Virus record (IMG/VR): IMGVR_UViG_3300035698_029165
Span: 1-54,593 of that record
From: a virus
Direction: 5' to 3' (one strand)
Length of the DNA stretch: 54,593 bases
Positions 17,031 through 25,052 of the stretch are shown one piece after another. The notes below the pieces were generated by a model, which saw nothing but the letters and a program-made list of their open reading frames with translations, was not told where the DNA came from and made no database searches. The number at the start of each line of letters is the position of its first letter. Within the stretch, counting starts at the first letter, position 1. The translations under genes were made by a program, and so were the position numbers.

Positions 17031-17474
17031 TTGGTCTATCCTTTTCAAGATACTTGCTATTTCGTCAGCAGTAGTTTCAATAATTGGCCCAATTCCTTCA
17101 TCATCGTTGATGAATATTTTGATGTCCCGATATTCTGTTCCTCTCATATGGTTAATTGCCCACTCAATTTCACCAATACAACCACTGGAGGCTTCCCAAC
17201 CTGGTGCCAAATAAATGGCATCACAACGATTCAGAAGCTCCATAGTTCCATTTAACCAATAGGCATCAGTCACTCCAAGCCATTCCTCATAATGATGAAA
17301 GCCTGCTGTATTCAAAACTGGGTTAACAGGGAAATAATCAGTTGCTTGCATAAGGGCAACAGCAGCTTTAGAAGCATTCAGGATATTTTGTTTAACCACC
17401 AGTTCGTTTGGACCCCTGTAAGGAGTCGCCACGTAGCAAAGTTCCGTTAACTTAACTCTGTTAGAATCTCCCAT
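17028..17474 (-). CDS. DUF4406-like protein (deoxyribosyltransferase-like fold)
   Basis: Resembles DUF4406, a relative of nucleoside 2-deoxyribosyltransferases. Landmarks are CYVATPYRGPN near the N-terminus, YFPVNPVLNTAGFHH in the middle, and LLNRCDAIYLAPGWEASSG followed by GEIEWAINH towards the C-terminus. These mirror the phosphate-binding and catalytic regions of that fold. A nucleoside or nucleotide substrate is likely but unproven. The ATG at 17474 is chosen because GGGAGATTTAC precedes it; an in-frame GTG lies 30 bases upstream. The leader carries GCTTTCGGGTAGG, a motif also found ahead of the other deoxyribosyltransferase-like gene. Confidence 0.72.
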   Translation of the reverse strand: MGDSNRVKLTELCYVATPYRGPNELVVKQNILNASKAAVALMQATDYFPVNPVLNTAGFHHYEEWLGVTDAYWLNGTMELLNRCDAIYLAPGWEASSGCIGEIEWAINHMRGTEYRDIKIFINDDEGIGPIIETTADEIASILKRIDQ

Positions 17475-17576
17475 GTAAATCTCCCATGTAAATGATAAAA
17501 ACACCCCTTTTGCCTACCCGAAAGCTACAAAATTATCTCAGGTTTTCTCTCTCATGACGTACAGACCAGCTCCAAG

Positions 17577-17849
17577 TTAATTCTGAAAGGAGAGGCCCGG
17601 TACGTTGGTATATGACATGAATGGGGATAAAAGGCTAGATAGGTGACACCACATCCTCTTCCAAGGCTTCATTCGTAAGCAGCCAGGGCTGAGTTTGTGA
17701 GGTTGAAAGGAATGTTCCTCCAAGAGGACCATTTGTTTAGCAGTTTCCCGAAGATTACACTCCGAGTCATGTAAAATGAACTTGCCGATATACCGTACCG
17801 AGCCCCTTCTTTCAAAAATATGGACGGGGAACCTAAAGTTACTCAACAT
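17577..17849 (-). CDS. possible small protein (90 aa)
   Basis: An open frame with ATG at 17849, overlapping the end of the previous gene by 11 bases and preceded by CAGAGGCACCTG, an acceptable ribosome site. The sequence (VRYIGKFILHDSECNLRETA near the start, tryptophans and prolines later) matches nothing recognised. It fills an otherwise empty 340-bp gap. Reality is uncertain. Confidence 0.4.
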   Translation of the reverse strand: MLSNFRFPVHIFERRGSVRYIGKFILHDSECNLRETAKQMVLLEEHSFQPHKLSPGCLRMKPWKRMWCHLSSLLSPFMSYTNVPGLSFQN

Positions 17850-18504
17850 CAGGTGCCTCTGGACCTTTACTAGTGTTTTTGACCTCGTAACCAGCCCGTC
17901 TTGTTGCTTTTACTGTATCCTCAACATCATTCCGTCTTATTTTAGCATTCTGCTGTTCCAGATACTTAATATGGTTTTTCTGGGCTTCCGTCAACTTCAT
18001 GTTCCCCATCAGAGTTCTCTGGCCAGTGTCTCTATCTAAACGTCGGGAAGTCATGCCATGCAAACCTGGAAGATACATCTTCACCAACTCAGGACTAATG
18101 TGGTCAATGGCAATGTCCCAAGCTAATTCCAGGAACATCCCAGTTTTTATCATAACAGGTTTCCCACCAACGTGAGTGGCCATCCTTTTTTTGAACATCG
18201 TGATGTTACTGCCTCGAACTCTCAGTTCCAAATCGAGGAAATGAAGCTCTGTTAGATTTTCAGGGGCATTAAAGTCGAGTCGGAACTCAATGCAGACCCG
18301 AAGGTCTCCAAACTTAATACGAGGGTTCTCCAAGCGACCCCAGCCATGAATAATCAATTCCAAGTCTCGGGACTGAATCATTCTGTCCAAAGCATCCATT
18401 TCGTCTTCTGATATGGGGACGTAAAGGCCAAGAGGATTCTTGCCTCCGAATATATTGGTTTCGGGTGCAGAATCTGCTGGTTTGATTTTTTTACCATCAC
18501 TCAT
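17839..18504 (-). CDS. unknown phage protein (221 aa)
   Basis: Not recognised. The middle (residues about 45-150) is a mixed alpha/beta region with LELIIHGWGRLENPRIKFGD and LDLELRVRGSNITMFKKRM. The C-terminal 60 residues are charged, helical and probably coiled (AQKNHIKYLEQQNAKIRRND). The ATG at 18504 forms an ATGA overlap with the previous gene, and GAGG lies 8 bases upstream; a TTG further upstream is less likely. It belongs to a tight run of genes from 20.3 to 17.6 kb. Confidence 0.6.
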   Translation of the reverse strand: MSDGKKIKPADSAPETNIFGGKNPLGLYVPISEDEMDALDRMIQSRDLELIIHGWGRLENPRIKFGDLRVCIEFRLDFNAPENLTELHFLDLELRVRGSNITMFKKRMATHVGGKPVMIKTGMFLELAWDIAIDHISPELVKMYLPGLHGMTSRRLDRDTGQRTLMGNMKLTEAQKNHIKYLEQQNAKIRRNDVEDTVKATRRAGYEVKNTSKGPEAPDVE

Positions 18505-18995
18505 CGGCATAGCCTCACATGACAAGCACGAGTTTTTGTATCTCTTTGGCCAGAGAAGAACATTCCTACCTGACCTAATATTGGAATCCTGTCCCCTATG
18601 ATGTCGCTTTTGTGGACATAGTGGGAAATTCCATTATCTTCTTCAAAGAAACCATACCCCCTTTGGTTGTCAAAGGTTTTCATTTTCCCTTTGATAGGGG
18701 TCTGAATATTTACCCGAATGACACGAGAAGCTCTGGGAGCTGAGGTGCCTTCCCTGATTTCACTTAAATCAACCTGCACGTCAACTTCTTCCCCTGCTAC
18801 TGGAGGGGGAGCTGTCTTAGCCCACGAACAATCAGGGATTGGACAGGAACTACAATAAGAAGGTGTCTTCCATTCAGAACCTGGATCAAATGACCCCAAA
18901 TGAAAAAATACTTGCTGACCTGTGTCCTCAAGAATTGCAAACCCATACATTCGTTCCGGCAAATATCTATATATACGCATCCGATACGTGTTCAT
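18501..18995 (-). CDS. tandem cold-shock-domain-like protein (164 aa)
   Basis: The C-terminal domain (residues about 102-164) looks like a cold shock domain: GKMKTFDNQRGYGFFEEDNG, then HYVHKSDI, matching the RNP1 (GYGFF) and RNP2-like (YVHKSD) nucleic-acid-binding motifs. The N-terminal 90 residues hold a second, diverged copy: RMYGFAILEDTGQQVFFHLG, interrupted by a Cys-rich insert (CSSCPIPDCSW). It probably binds single-stranded RNA or DNA. It overlaps its neighbours at both ends by ATGA. Two-domain cold-shock proteins with a Cys insert are unusual. Confidence 0.72.
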   Translation of the reverse strand: MNTYRMRIYRYLPERMYGFAILEDTGQQVFFHLGSFDPGSEWKTPSYCSSCPIPDCSWAKTAPPPVAGEEVDVQVDLSEIREGTSAPRASRVIRVNIQTPIKGKMKTFDNQRGYGFFEEDNGISHYVHKSDIIGDRIPILGQVGMFFSGQRDTKTRACHVRLCR

Positions 18996-19237
18996 AGGTT
19001 ACTGTTTTTCTTAGTAGTTTTTCTAATCTTCAGGTAATCATAAGCTTCATAATAAGTTTCACAGGATTCACAATGACCATCAACTCTGAGGTCGCCCCCA
19101 CACTTCTGACAATCTGAATCCTTTCCTTCAATACTTTCAACCTCATCTAAAATAAAGTAGTTGACAGTATTGCCTAGGATCCTACTTTTATCTTCAAAAA
19201 ATACGTTAGTCATCTTTTTTGTAGGGCATTGACTCAT
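18992..19237 (-). CDS. small zinc-ribbon protein (81 aa)
   Basis: Residues about 43-62 have CQKCGGDLRVDGHCESC, a CxxC...CxxC zinc ribbon. The N-terminal 35 residues are beta-like, and the C-terminus is Lys-rich (IRKTTKKNSNL). The ATG at 19237 lies two bases after the previous stop (TAAGGATG), a coupled start. It probably acts as a nucleic-acid or protein-binding adaptor; the role is not known. Confidence 0.55.
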   Translation of the reverse strand: MSQCPTKKMTNVFFEDKSRILGNTVNYFILDEVESIEGKDSDCQKCGGDLRVDGHCESCETYYEAYDYLKIRKTTKKNSNL

Positions 19238-19239
19238 CC

Positions 19240-19617
19240 TTATTTAATTAAACTCTTTACAAGGGCTGCTAATATAATACCAAGCACTTCCCCAACTTGA
19301 GTTAAAAATGATCGGGCAGCACTTTTTCGGCCTGCTTCAGCATTTTGCATGTGTGCTAAAAGGTCACTTGCTGTATCCAAATGAGCCCAGTCAATATCCA
19401 CGTATTTATCATTCAGAATATCTCGGACGGCATCCACAGCTATCTGAATCCCACCCACTCCATGTTTCTGAATTGCGTCTCCAACTAAAGCAAGGATAGC
19501 TCTTTTCCAAAGAGCATCAGCACCTTGAGTCATGTCTTCCAATCGGTTCTTCAGGGCATCTGCCCCAGTCTGCCCGAGAATCGGGACAATCAAATCCAGT
19601 AAAGCTTGTGTATTCAT
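19240..19617 (-). CDS. unknown helical protein with hydrophobic C-terminus (125 aa)
   Basis: Alpha-helical throughout, with hydrophobic stretches at the N-terminus (ALLDLIVPILGQTGADAL) and C-terminus (VLGIILAALVKSLIK). The last 18 residues could be a membrane or amphipathic helix. The layout fits a small phage structural or membrane-associated protein, but no family is recognised. It follows a lipoprotein gene by three bases. Confidence 0.5.
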   Translation of the reverse strand: MNTQALLDLIVPILGQTGADALKNRLEDMTQGADALWKRAILALVGDAIQKHGVGGIQIAVDAVRDILNDKYVDIDWAHLDTASDLLAHMQNAEAGRKSAARSFLTQVGEVLGIILAALVKSLIK

Positions 19618-19620
19618 GAG

Positions 19621-19971
19621 TTATTCCTCTGGACAAAGAGTTTCAGGGGGGAGAATGACAGGAGGATTTTCCGGTGGCTGGGTGTTTGAAATACCCGCAT
19701 TGTAGAGCATCATGGCTTTATGCCATGGAATCCGAGTTTTGACCGTGATGGCCAGCCGAGCAGCCTCTCGGCACTCATCCATCACAAACATACCATCATC
19801 CTCACACTGACAATAGTTTTTAATAAACCATTCTAATTTCTCAACAGGTTGTATGGCAGCCTGTTCCATGAAATTGATCTCAGATTCATAAACCGTTTTC
19901 TCCCTGCAAACCTGAGAGTGGCTACACCCCATCAAAGTGGCAATTGCCATAAATACTAATAAATACTTCAT
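19621..19971 (-). CDS. small lipoprotein (116 aa)
   Basis: A signal peptide with a lipobox: MKYLLVFMAIATLMGC, so Cys16 would be lipidated. The mature part has four more Cys residues (C-x4 to CQCEDDGMF and MDECREAA) and a Pro-rich C-terminus (PPENPPVILPPETLCPEE). It might be an outer-membrane spanin, which are short Pro-rich lipoproteins, but no inner-membrane partner is seen next to it. The ATG at 19971 is preferred because GAGGTTGAAG precedes it; a TTG lies two codons upstream. Confidence 0.68.
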   Translation of the reverse strand: MKYLLVFMAIATLMGCSHSQVCREKTVYESEINFMEQAAIQPVEKLEWFIKNYCQCEDDGMFVMDECREAARLAITVKTRIPWHKAMMLYNAGISNTQPPENPPVILPPETLCPEE

Positions 19972-19973
19972 CT

Positions 19974-20285
19974 TCAACCTCGTCCTTTCGGTTTCTCTAA
20001 ATGAATGCCACTCATATTCCAGTTTTTTTGAAGGACATCGTGAAAATCCTTCTCGTTTTGATAGGTGTACTTGGGAACACCTACAGCAAGAGCATTTAAC
20101 CGATCCTGTTCAGCGACAAGCATAGTAGGAACTACCCTATTAAATGACTCCAAAGCAGCAGGGATTGTGCTCAGGAAATCCACAATCATGTCATTCCATA
20201 ATAGAATAGGATTGTCAGGGTCGTCTTCGACACCTTTCAAAAGATTGGCTCCTGTATCATCGTACCACCATTCGGCATGTTCCAA
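19974..20285 (-). CDS. unknown protein (103 aa)
   Basis: Acidic, Trp-rich N-terminus (EHAEWWYDDTGANLLKGVED) and helical middle. Not recognised. The best start is a TTG at 20285 because GGAGG lies 7 bases upstream; the frame stays open to another TTG at 20303. It ends two bases before the lipoprotein ATG. Confidence 0.5.
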   Translation of the reverse strand: MEHAEWWYDDTGANLLKGVEDDPDNPILLWNDMIVDFLSTIPAALESFNRVVPTMLVAEQDRLNALAVGVPKYTYQNEKDFHDVLQKNWNMSGIHLEKPKGRG

Positions 20286-20347
20286 AACAAAACCTCCATC
20301 CAAATATTATTTCTAACTAGATGATTCTATAGGGATTCAAGTGAGTT

Positions 20348-20755
20348 TTAGGATGTTTTTAAGAACTCCACTATTTTTCGTCGGTTTCGGCCAAGGTGAG
20401 ATATATCCACTTTCTTATCAGATGCCTGATGGCGAAGTTCGGCTATAGTGGGAAGGTCTGACCTCCATTGACGGGTGTTTCCATTGCAGCCATACTGAAT
20501 CTCAAGCATCACAGTGCCATTATTATCAATAACCACTGTAGCATCCCCACGTCGTCCCAGACCCTTCGTAACGGATTCAGCCACAATAGGTGTCAGAGGA
20601 TTCAGTGAAAGATGCTCACGGGCATCCTGGATAGCTTTTTGAAAGGTTTCACGTGCTTCTTCCAGCACCTTGGCAAGGGGGATCCCCCCAGTTGTAAGTA
20701 AAGCCTTTGTAAGTTCTTCAGGTAATGGTTCTCGGTGTGTTTTTGTACGGGTCAT
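20348..20755 (-). CDS. unknown protein (135 aa)
   Basis: Helical N-terminal half (LPEELTKALLTTGGIPLAKV, then LEEARETFQKAI). The second half is mixed and ends in a basic segment (SHLGRNRRKIVEFLKTS) that could contact nucleic acid. The ATG at 20755 follows TTAAGGAGAACTTGAGCT. A terminator for the upstream gene lies about 100 bases before it, so this gene probably starts a new unit. Function unknown. Confidence 0.55.
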   Translation of the reverse strand: MTRTKTHREPLPEELTKALLTTGGIPLAKVLEEARETFQKAIQDAREHLSLNPLTPIVAESVTKGLGRRGDATVVIDNNGTVMLEIQYGCNGNTRQWRSDLPTIAELRHQASDKKVDISHLGRNRRKIVEFLKTS

Positions 20756-20856
20756 AGCTCAAGTTCTCCTTAACCAAAAAAATATCTTTACTGCCCCTTT
20801 ACCCTAAGTCCAAACTTTTAATCAGGAAAGTTTTGATTAAGCAGGAAACTTCAAAT

Positions 20857-20888
20857 AAAAAAGCCCCCAACAAAGGTTAGGGGCTTTC
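20857..20888 (-). terminator. rho-independent terminator
   Basis: Stem AAGCCCC/GGGGCTT (20880-20886 with 20861-20868, one extra base) with a loop of about 11 nt, followed on the minus strand by TTTTTTATTTG. It lies 35 bases after the stop of the 297-aa gene. Confidence 0.85.
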
Positions 20889-20920
20889 CAGGAATAGCCA
20901 GAGGGGGTCTGGCAGGGAAT

Positions 20921-21814
20921 TTATTTGTGAGCCAAAATCTTATCGATCTTGGTTTCAGCTTTCTTAGCTGCTTTTTCCAAGTCGGTAGTGGCTTTCTGTA
21001 CAATCTTGGTTCGATTCACAAAACCCAGATACCACTGTTTAATGTTTCCAGGGACTTGAAGAACTCGTTTAGTGAGTCCACTCACTCCACCCTTGAGCCA
21101 ATCTTTGAAAGCACCAAGGTTATCAAGAATATCGGCATTCTTGAGGATAGTTGGGTGAATGCTGGATGTTTTGACAAACAACTTAGACATACTGACGGTG
21201 TGAGATGTGGCAGTCAGCTCGTCTACACATGCTTCGTAGATAACCTGAACAGCGACAGAAACTTCCTGGCCTAACTCGGAAGCAACCCGACCGTAAAGGT
21301 CCCCAGCTTTCTCACCCCAATCGGCATCCGTTGGATCAGCTAGTATCTGATTGATACCAGGCCTCTGGCGTTTGAAGAAAGACGATATTTCTATGCAGAT
21401 ATCCTCAGACTCACCACAAAGTTTGGCTTTTAAACCCATTTCTCGGGCTGCATCTTCAAGGAATTTCTTGCCCTTCTTGTACTCTTTGTCCGCAACCTTA
21501 ATGCCTTTTAGGACAGCCTCAGCTTCTTTTTTCTTCAGTTTGAGAGCCACTTGCATGTCATGGAGTTTATCGATGTATTTCTTGAACTGCATTTCGGACA
21601 TACCTGGCAGTTTATCAATGTTTACTCTTTCAAGTGTTTCACCAGTTTTCAGGTTACGGTTAATTTGAATGGCTTCCACCAAATCTCGGTGCTGAGAACC
21701 TGTAAGGACCCGTTTCCCTGTAGCTTTTTTAATCAAGGGGAGAAGTTGTGCTCGAAGGGCTGGATTGTCGTGTGCCAGTCGAATGGCTTTTTCACGAAGT
21801 TTACTGAAGTCCAT
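20921..21814 (-). CDS. unknown helical phage protein (297 aa)
   Basis: The N-terminus LREKAIRLAHDNPALRAQLL matches a pattern I recall at the start of many uncharacterised proteins of large phages (IRLAHxNPELRPxLLPLL), which may be a targeting or packaging tag. The rest is Lys-rich and helical with a coiled-coil-like stretch (residues about 85-115) and one Cys pair. The ATG at 21814 follows AAAGGATAAATC, and a strong terminator ends the gene, so it may be highly expressed. A head-packaged or internal protein is a reasonable guess; no enzyme motif is seen. Confidence 0.55.
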   Translation of the reverse strand: MDFSKLREKAIRLAHDNPALRAQLLPLIKKATGKRVLTGSQHRDLVEAIQINRNLKTGETLERVNIDKLPGMSEMQFKKYIDKLHDMQVALKLKKKEAEAVLKGIKVADKEYKKGKKFLEDAAREMGLKAKLCGESEDICIEISSFFKRQRPGINQILADPTDADWGEKAGDLYGRVASELGQEVSVAVQVIYEACVDELTATSHTVSMSKLFVKTSSIHPTILKNADILDNLGAFKDWLKGGVSGLTKRVLQVPGNIKQWYLGFVNRTKIVQKATTDLEKAAKKAETKIDKILAHK

Positions 21815-21881
21815 GATTTATCCTTTCAAAAAAAAATGGTCATTGTATACATCAGAGGGGGTTTATAGAACAAAAAACGAG

Positions 21882-22145
21882 TTAACTAGCCTGATATTTT
21901 CTTCGTTCAACTTTCATTTCGTCCGTTTCTTCCTCTGTGAATCTTTGAACTGTGATGCCAAGAGTTTTAAACAACCGTAAAGCATCGTCAGCAACCTCCC
22001 TAGAAGCCACAATTTTCCAAGGTATTCTTTTACCTTGGAAATCTAAACCAGGGTTCCCCGGTAGTGTTATTTGCATGGAAGGTCCCGATAAAAGTAAGAA
22101 AGTCCATACTCTGTGTAACCCTACACTGATGCTTTGTTCTGCCAT
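21882..22145 (-). CDS. unknown small protein (87 aa)
   Basis: Mixed alpha/beta sequence with MQITLPGNPGLDFQGKRIPW in the middle and a charged C-terminus (EEETDEMKVERRKYQAS). Not recognised. The ATG at 22145 overlaps the previous gene by 25 bases and has AAGGA 8 bases upstream. Confidence 0.5.
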   Translation of the reverse strand: MAEQSISVGLHRVWTFLLLSGPSMQITLPGNPGLDFQGKRIPWKIVASREVADDALRLFKTLGITVQRFTEEETDEMKVERRKYQAS

Positions 22146-22453
22146 TTCAACATTCCTTGTTTATCATCTTTAACTGACCAGCCAACAAACTCAACTTCAA
22201 AGAACTTATTGGGAATAAAGTCTTCATCATCTGCACAAACAACAGAAAGTTCCCCCTTGTTTGAAAAAACCACGGATCTTCCAGAAAATTTCCCAATTTC
22301 AGAGACCAATGTCCCTACAATCCGAGCTGTTTTAGTAGCCATCTCAGTATTTGGGCATACAATAATCACATAACTCCCTTTAGCAACAACCAAGTCTAAT
22401 ATATTTTGAACCCTTGCTATAAGAGTCACGATATCAATATTACTTGGACTCAT
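22121..22453 (-). CDS. unknown protein, ATPase-like N-terminus (110 aa)
   Basis: Residues 28-55 (SYVIIVCPNTEMATKTARIV) resemble a helicase-like strand-turn-helix but lack a Walker A Lys, so no ATP binding is claimed. The remainder is beta-rich and acidic. It overlaps both neighbours. AAGGGATTACTG precedes the ATG at 22453. Function unknown. Confidence 0.5.
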   Translation of the reverse strand: MSPSNIDIVTLIARVQNILDLVVAKGSYVIIVCPNTEMATKTARIVGTLVSEIGKFSGRSVVFSNKGELSVVCADDEDFIPNKFFEVEFVGWSVKDDKQGMLKWQNKASV

Positions 22454-23579
22454 CAGTAATCCCTTTCGGTTTGAATGTGCTTACTAATCGGGCTGCCCAA
22501 CCAACAACCCTATCAGTAATTTGATTAACTGGGGTAATCTCCAACGTCAAATCTGTAGGTATATGTTGGTTTTCCATCTGACGGGATAATTCTACACCCA
22601 AAGATTTACCAGCTATATCCAAGATAGAAAACCCTGCTTGAAGATTCTGAGCACCTGTAATATTTGCTGTCCACTTATGGGATGCTTTAATTTGGTCTGG
22701 GGTAGTAGCTCTGTCGAATTCACGCCACCTTACCTGAATTTTCTTTGAAGTTAAATAATTGATAATGATTCCTCGAACAGCAGTCTGAGCCGTCCGACGA
22801 CCTTGGGTAGATGAAAACATCTTCCAAGCAGCATCTTTGGCATCTTTGGGACCCATTTTTAAGAGTTGGCCAGCATTAGGAGCTGGTACAGACATTGGAG
22901 CAGCAATCTGCCCTCTGCGGTACTCAGGATGGTCTGTCTTTTGGGATCCATATAGCATCATTTCCTTAGCAGATTCTGCCCCGTGTAGGGCAACCAAGTC
23001 ACTATGCTGTTGCATTAATGCCAAGTTCTTTGACTTCCCTAACGCTATGGCATCAATGCTTTGACGACGTTTCATCTCCAAAGCATCTACTTTTTCCCCC
23101 AGTTTTTTCTCAGCTTCCTGTATCATCAATCCTATAGATACAGGATTCCGTGAGTCTGAATCCACACTAACTGCTGGAGGAACCCCTAGCTTTTTTGGGC
23201 CTGTCCGTAACTCAGGTATATCATTATCAAACTGAAGACGCTCGACAATTTTGCTTATATATAAGGGATTAATTCCAGGAAGTCCTTCTGACCGTGAAAA
23301 GAATGGGGTATTAGGGTCTCCAACACCAGGCTGAGGAGGGATAAGAGAGGTATTTTCTGAATCCTGTAACGAAGCCATATCCGTAGTGGCATGTTCCATT
23401 AGTTTCTTCCCGAGGTCGGGGTTTTTCTGAATCACGGCCATCATTTGTAACATAGCATCCGCTTCTGTAATGATTCCAGCCTTGGCATCATTCATAATTT
23501 TCAGAAGTTTCGGGCTCTCTTTAATTGAATGCCCAAACAGATTTGATAATGCAGCAAAAGCTTGTGTCTCTATTGTCAT
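22440..23579 (-). CDS. unknown protein (379 aa)
   Basis: Helical N-terminal 70 residues (QAFAALSNLFGHSIKESPKL), a Pro-rich low-complexity linker (residues 80-100), a helical middle (residues about 155-215) and a C-terminal domain from about residue 250. That domain contains RRTAQTAVRGIIINYLTSKK and WREFDRATTPDQIKASHKW. No catalytic motif is seen. It lies in a five-gene overlapping run just downstream of DNA polymerase, so a replication-linked role is possible but not supported by sequence. Confidence 0.5.
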   Translation of the reverse strand: MTIETQAFAALSNLFGHSIKESPKLLKIMNDAKAGIITEADAMLQMMAVIQKNPDLGKKLMEHATTDMASLQDSENTSLIPPQPGVGDPNTPFFSRSEGLPGINPLYISKIVERLQFDNDIPELRTGPKKLGVPPAVSVDSDSRNPVSIGLMIQEAEKKLGEKVDALEMKRRQSIDAIALGKSKNLALMQQHSDLVALHGAESAKEMMLYGSQKTDHPEYRRGQIAAPMSVPAPNAGQLLKMGPKDAKDAAWKMFSSTQGRRTAQTAVRGIIINYLTSKKIQVRWREFDRATTPDQIKASHKWTANITGAQNLQAGFSILDIAGKSLGVELSRQMENQHIPTDLTLEITPVNQITDRVVGWAARLVSTFKPKGITDESK

Positions 23580-24340
23580 TTGGTATTTCCTTTTCCACCC
23601 ATGATAATTCTGGCCCCAGGCTCAACTTTCTTCTCCGTACCTGGAGAAGGTGGTGCCCAATCATCAGGAATGTTTTCTGATGGGTCACCCCCACCAATCA
23701 TAATCCCATGTTTAAGTTCGGTGTTCCCCTGATTAGGGGATGATGTTTTCATAGGTTCTGCAACAGGTTCAGGAATATCTTTAACGGGAATATCTTTAAC
23801 GGGAATATCTTTAACGGGAATATCTTCAACGGGGATATCTTCAACGGGAACTTCATTAAAATTTGAATCCTCTATTGAAAGGTCGGGGAACGTGTCCTCG
23901 ATTTTATTCTCTGGTTCAGGGATATCCAGTTCCTTATTCTTGGACTTAGCCAATATTTTAGCTGCAGCATCAATGGCATTAGTAGTGCCCTTCGATGCTG
24001 TTTGGTCAACTCCATCCGTAATTGGTACTTCCACATCCCAATCGTCCTGATTGGCCATGTGAACACGGAGGACTTCTTTTGTCATTTCCATGAAATCTTC
24101 TAAATGGGCAAATTGTGGATTATTGGGGTCAGTTTGTGTAGGGTTAAAAAAACGGTTGGGTTGGGTTACTATTCGAGCTGAAAATTTATCTACTGCCCAA
24201 CAAGCATGTTCACAGTCGGGATTACGACAGTAAACACAAAAAACCTTTTGAAATTCAGCAGGATGATCTGGGACATCTTTCCCAGCTTTTCGTATGGAAT
24301 CATCCATACATTCAAGCAGTAAACTCTTTTTTTTATTCAC
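23576..24340 (-). CDS. unknown protein with zinc-like motif and PVKDI repeats (254 aa)
   Basis: The N-terminal region has CVYCRNPDCEHACW (residues 35-48), a probable zinc site. The following segment includes FSARIVTQPNRFFNP. The middle (residues about 165-190) holds six tandem hexapeptides of the VPVEDI/PVKDIP type, encoded by 18-bp repeats. The C-terminus is disordered, Pro- and Gly-rich. The start is GTG at 24340, overlapping the previous stop. Probably an adaptor-like or scaffold protein; function unknown. Confidence 0.5.
   Translation of the reverse strand: MNKKKSLLLECMDDSIRKAGKDVPDHPAEFQKVFCVYCRNPDCEHACWAVDKFSARIVTQPNRFFNPTQTDPNNPQFAHLEDFMEMTKEVLRVHMANQDDWDVEVPITDGVDQTASKGTTNAIDAAAKILAKSKNKELDIPEPENKIEDTFPDLSIEDSNFNEVPVEDIPVEDIPVKDIPVKDIPVKDIPEPVAEPMKTSSPNQGNTELKHGIMIGGGDPSENIPDDWAPPSPGTEKKVEPGARIIMGGKGNTK
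23772..23852 (-). repeat. 18-bp coding tandem repeats
   Basis: Four to five in-frame copies of an 18-bp unit (plus strand ATCTTTAACGGGAAT type) encode the PVKDIP/PVEDIP hexapeptides. Three of the units are identical, which points to slippage or recent expansion. Confidence 0.75.
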
Positions 24341-24714
24341 GGCTTCTTCGCTTTCCTGTGTGCTGTGATAACTGGTGGTTTTTGTGAAACTTCCAGAGTT
24401 GGGATATCAATCTGAGGGACAGCCACTTTCCTATCTAAAGTAACTAAACACGGAAGCATGTCCCGTATTTCTAATCGACGAACATGAGTACACTCAATGC
24501 ATTTACTGTCCATCTTGAGTTTACCACATATCTTCTCCCAAACCTTGGCAGACTGATATTTGGTTTGATTTAGTTTGCCTGTCCTCCAATAGTCATCCAA
24601 AGTCATATCTTCATATGTAGCTATCATAGCGGCAGTTGGGGGAAAAGCATTCCAATGTAAACAAGCAAAAAAGTCTTCTTTATTTTCATATAGCAATTTA
24701 ATAGACTTTAACAT
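24337..24714 (-). CDS. unknown protein with two Cys (125 aa)
   Basis: Contains KCIECTHVRRLEIRDMLPCL (residues about 70-89), which could hold a zinc ion with help from neighbouring residues, and a Lys-rich tail. The N-terminal half is helical (WNAFPPTAAMIATYEDMTLD). ATG at 24714 overlaps the previous stop codon. Not recognised. Confidence 0.5.
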   Translation of the reverse strand: MLKSIKLLYENKEDFFACLHWNAFPPTAAMIATYEDMTLDDYWRTGKLNQTKYQSAKVWEKICGKLKMDSKCIECTHVRRLEIRDMLPCLVTLDRKVAVPQIDIPTLEVSQKPPVITAHRKAKKP

Positions 24715-25052
24715 TTATATTTCTTCTCCATTACTGCAATTTCCTCATCAAGAACATCCAAACGAGTATGATTGCCTTGCTGCAAAATGTTAAACACTTC
24801 GTGCAAGGTTTCATTACCTTTAATTGTACCCATCATCGTCTGAGTGTGCTGAGCTCGTTGTAGAATAGCCTTTTTCTCTGCCTTTTTTTTTGCCAAAAGG
24901 GTTATTTCAGAGGGGGTGTCCTTGGTATCCTTAATGACAGTAACCAAATGCTGAAGGATAACAGAATCATCCCTATCTGAAACCCATTGCACCAGATTGT
25001 GCATTAATACCTGCCATGATAGCTCACACGATTGGGGTGGGTAGTTTTTCAT
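24708..25052 (-). CDS. unknown helical protein (114 aa)
   Basis: All-helical, Lys-rich in the middle (LLAKKKAEKKAILQRAQ) with a C-terminal segment LDVLDEEIAVMEKKYK that looks like a short coiled coil. Its ATG overlaps the DNA polymerase stop (ATGA), so it is translated after polymerase. A replication accessory role is possible from position only. Confidence 0.5.
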   Translation of the reverse strand: MKNYPPQSCELSWQVLMHNLVQWVSDRDDSVILQHLVTVIKDTKDTPSEITLLAKKKAEKKAILQRAQHTQTMMGTIKGNETLHEVFNILQQGNHTRLDVLDEEIAVMEKKYKC

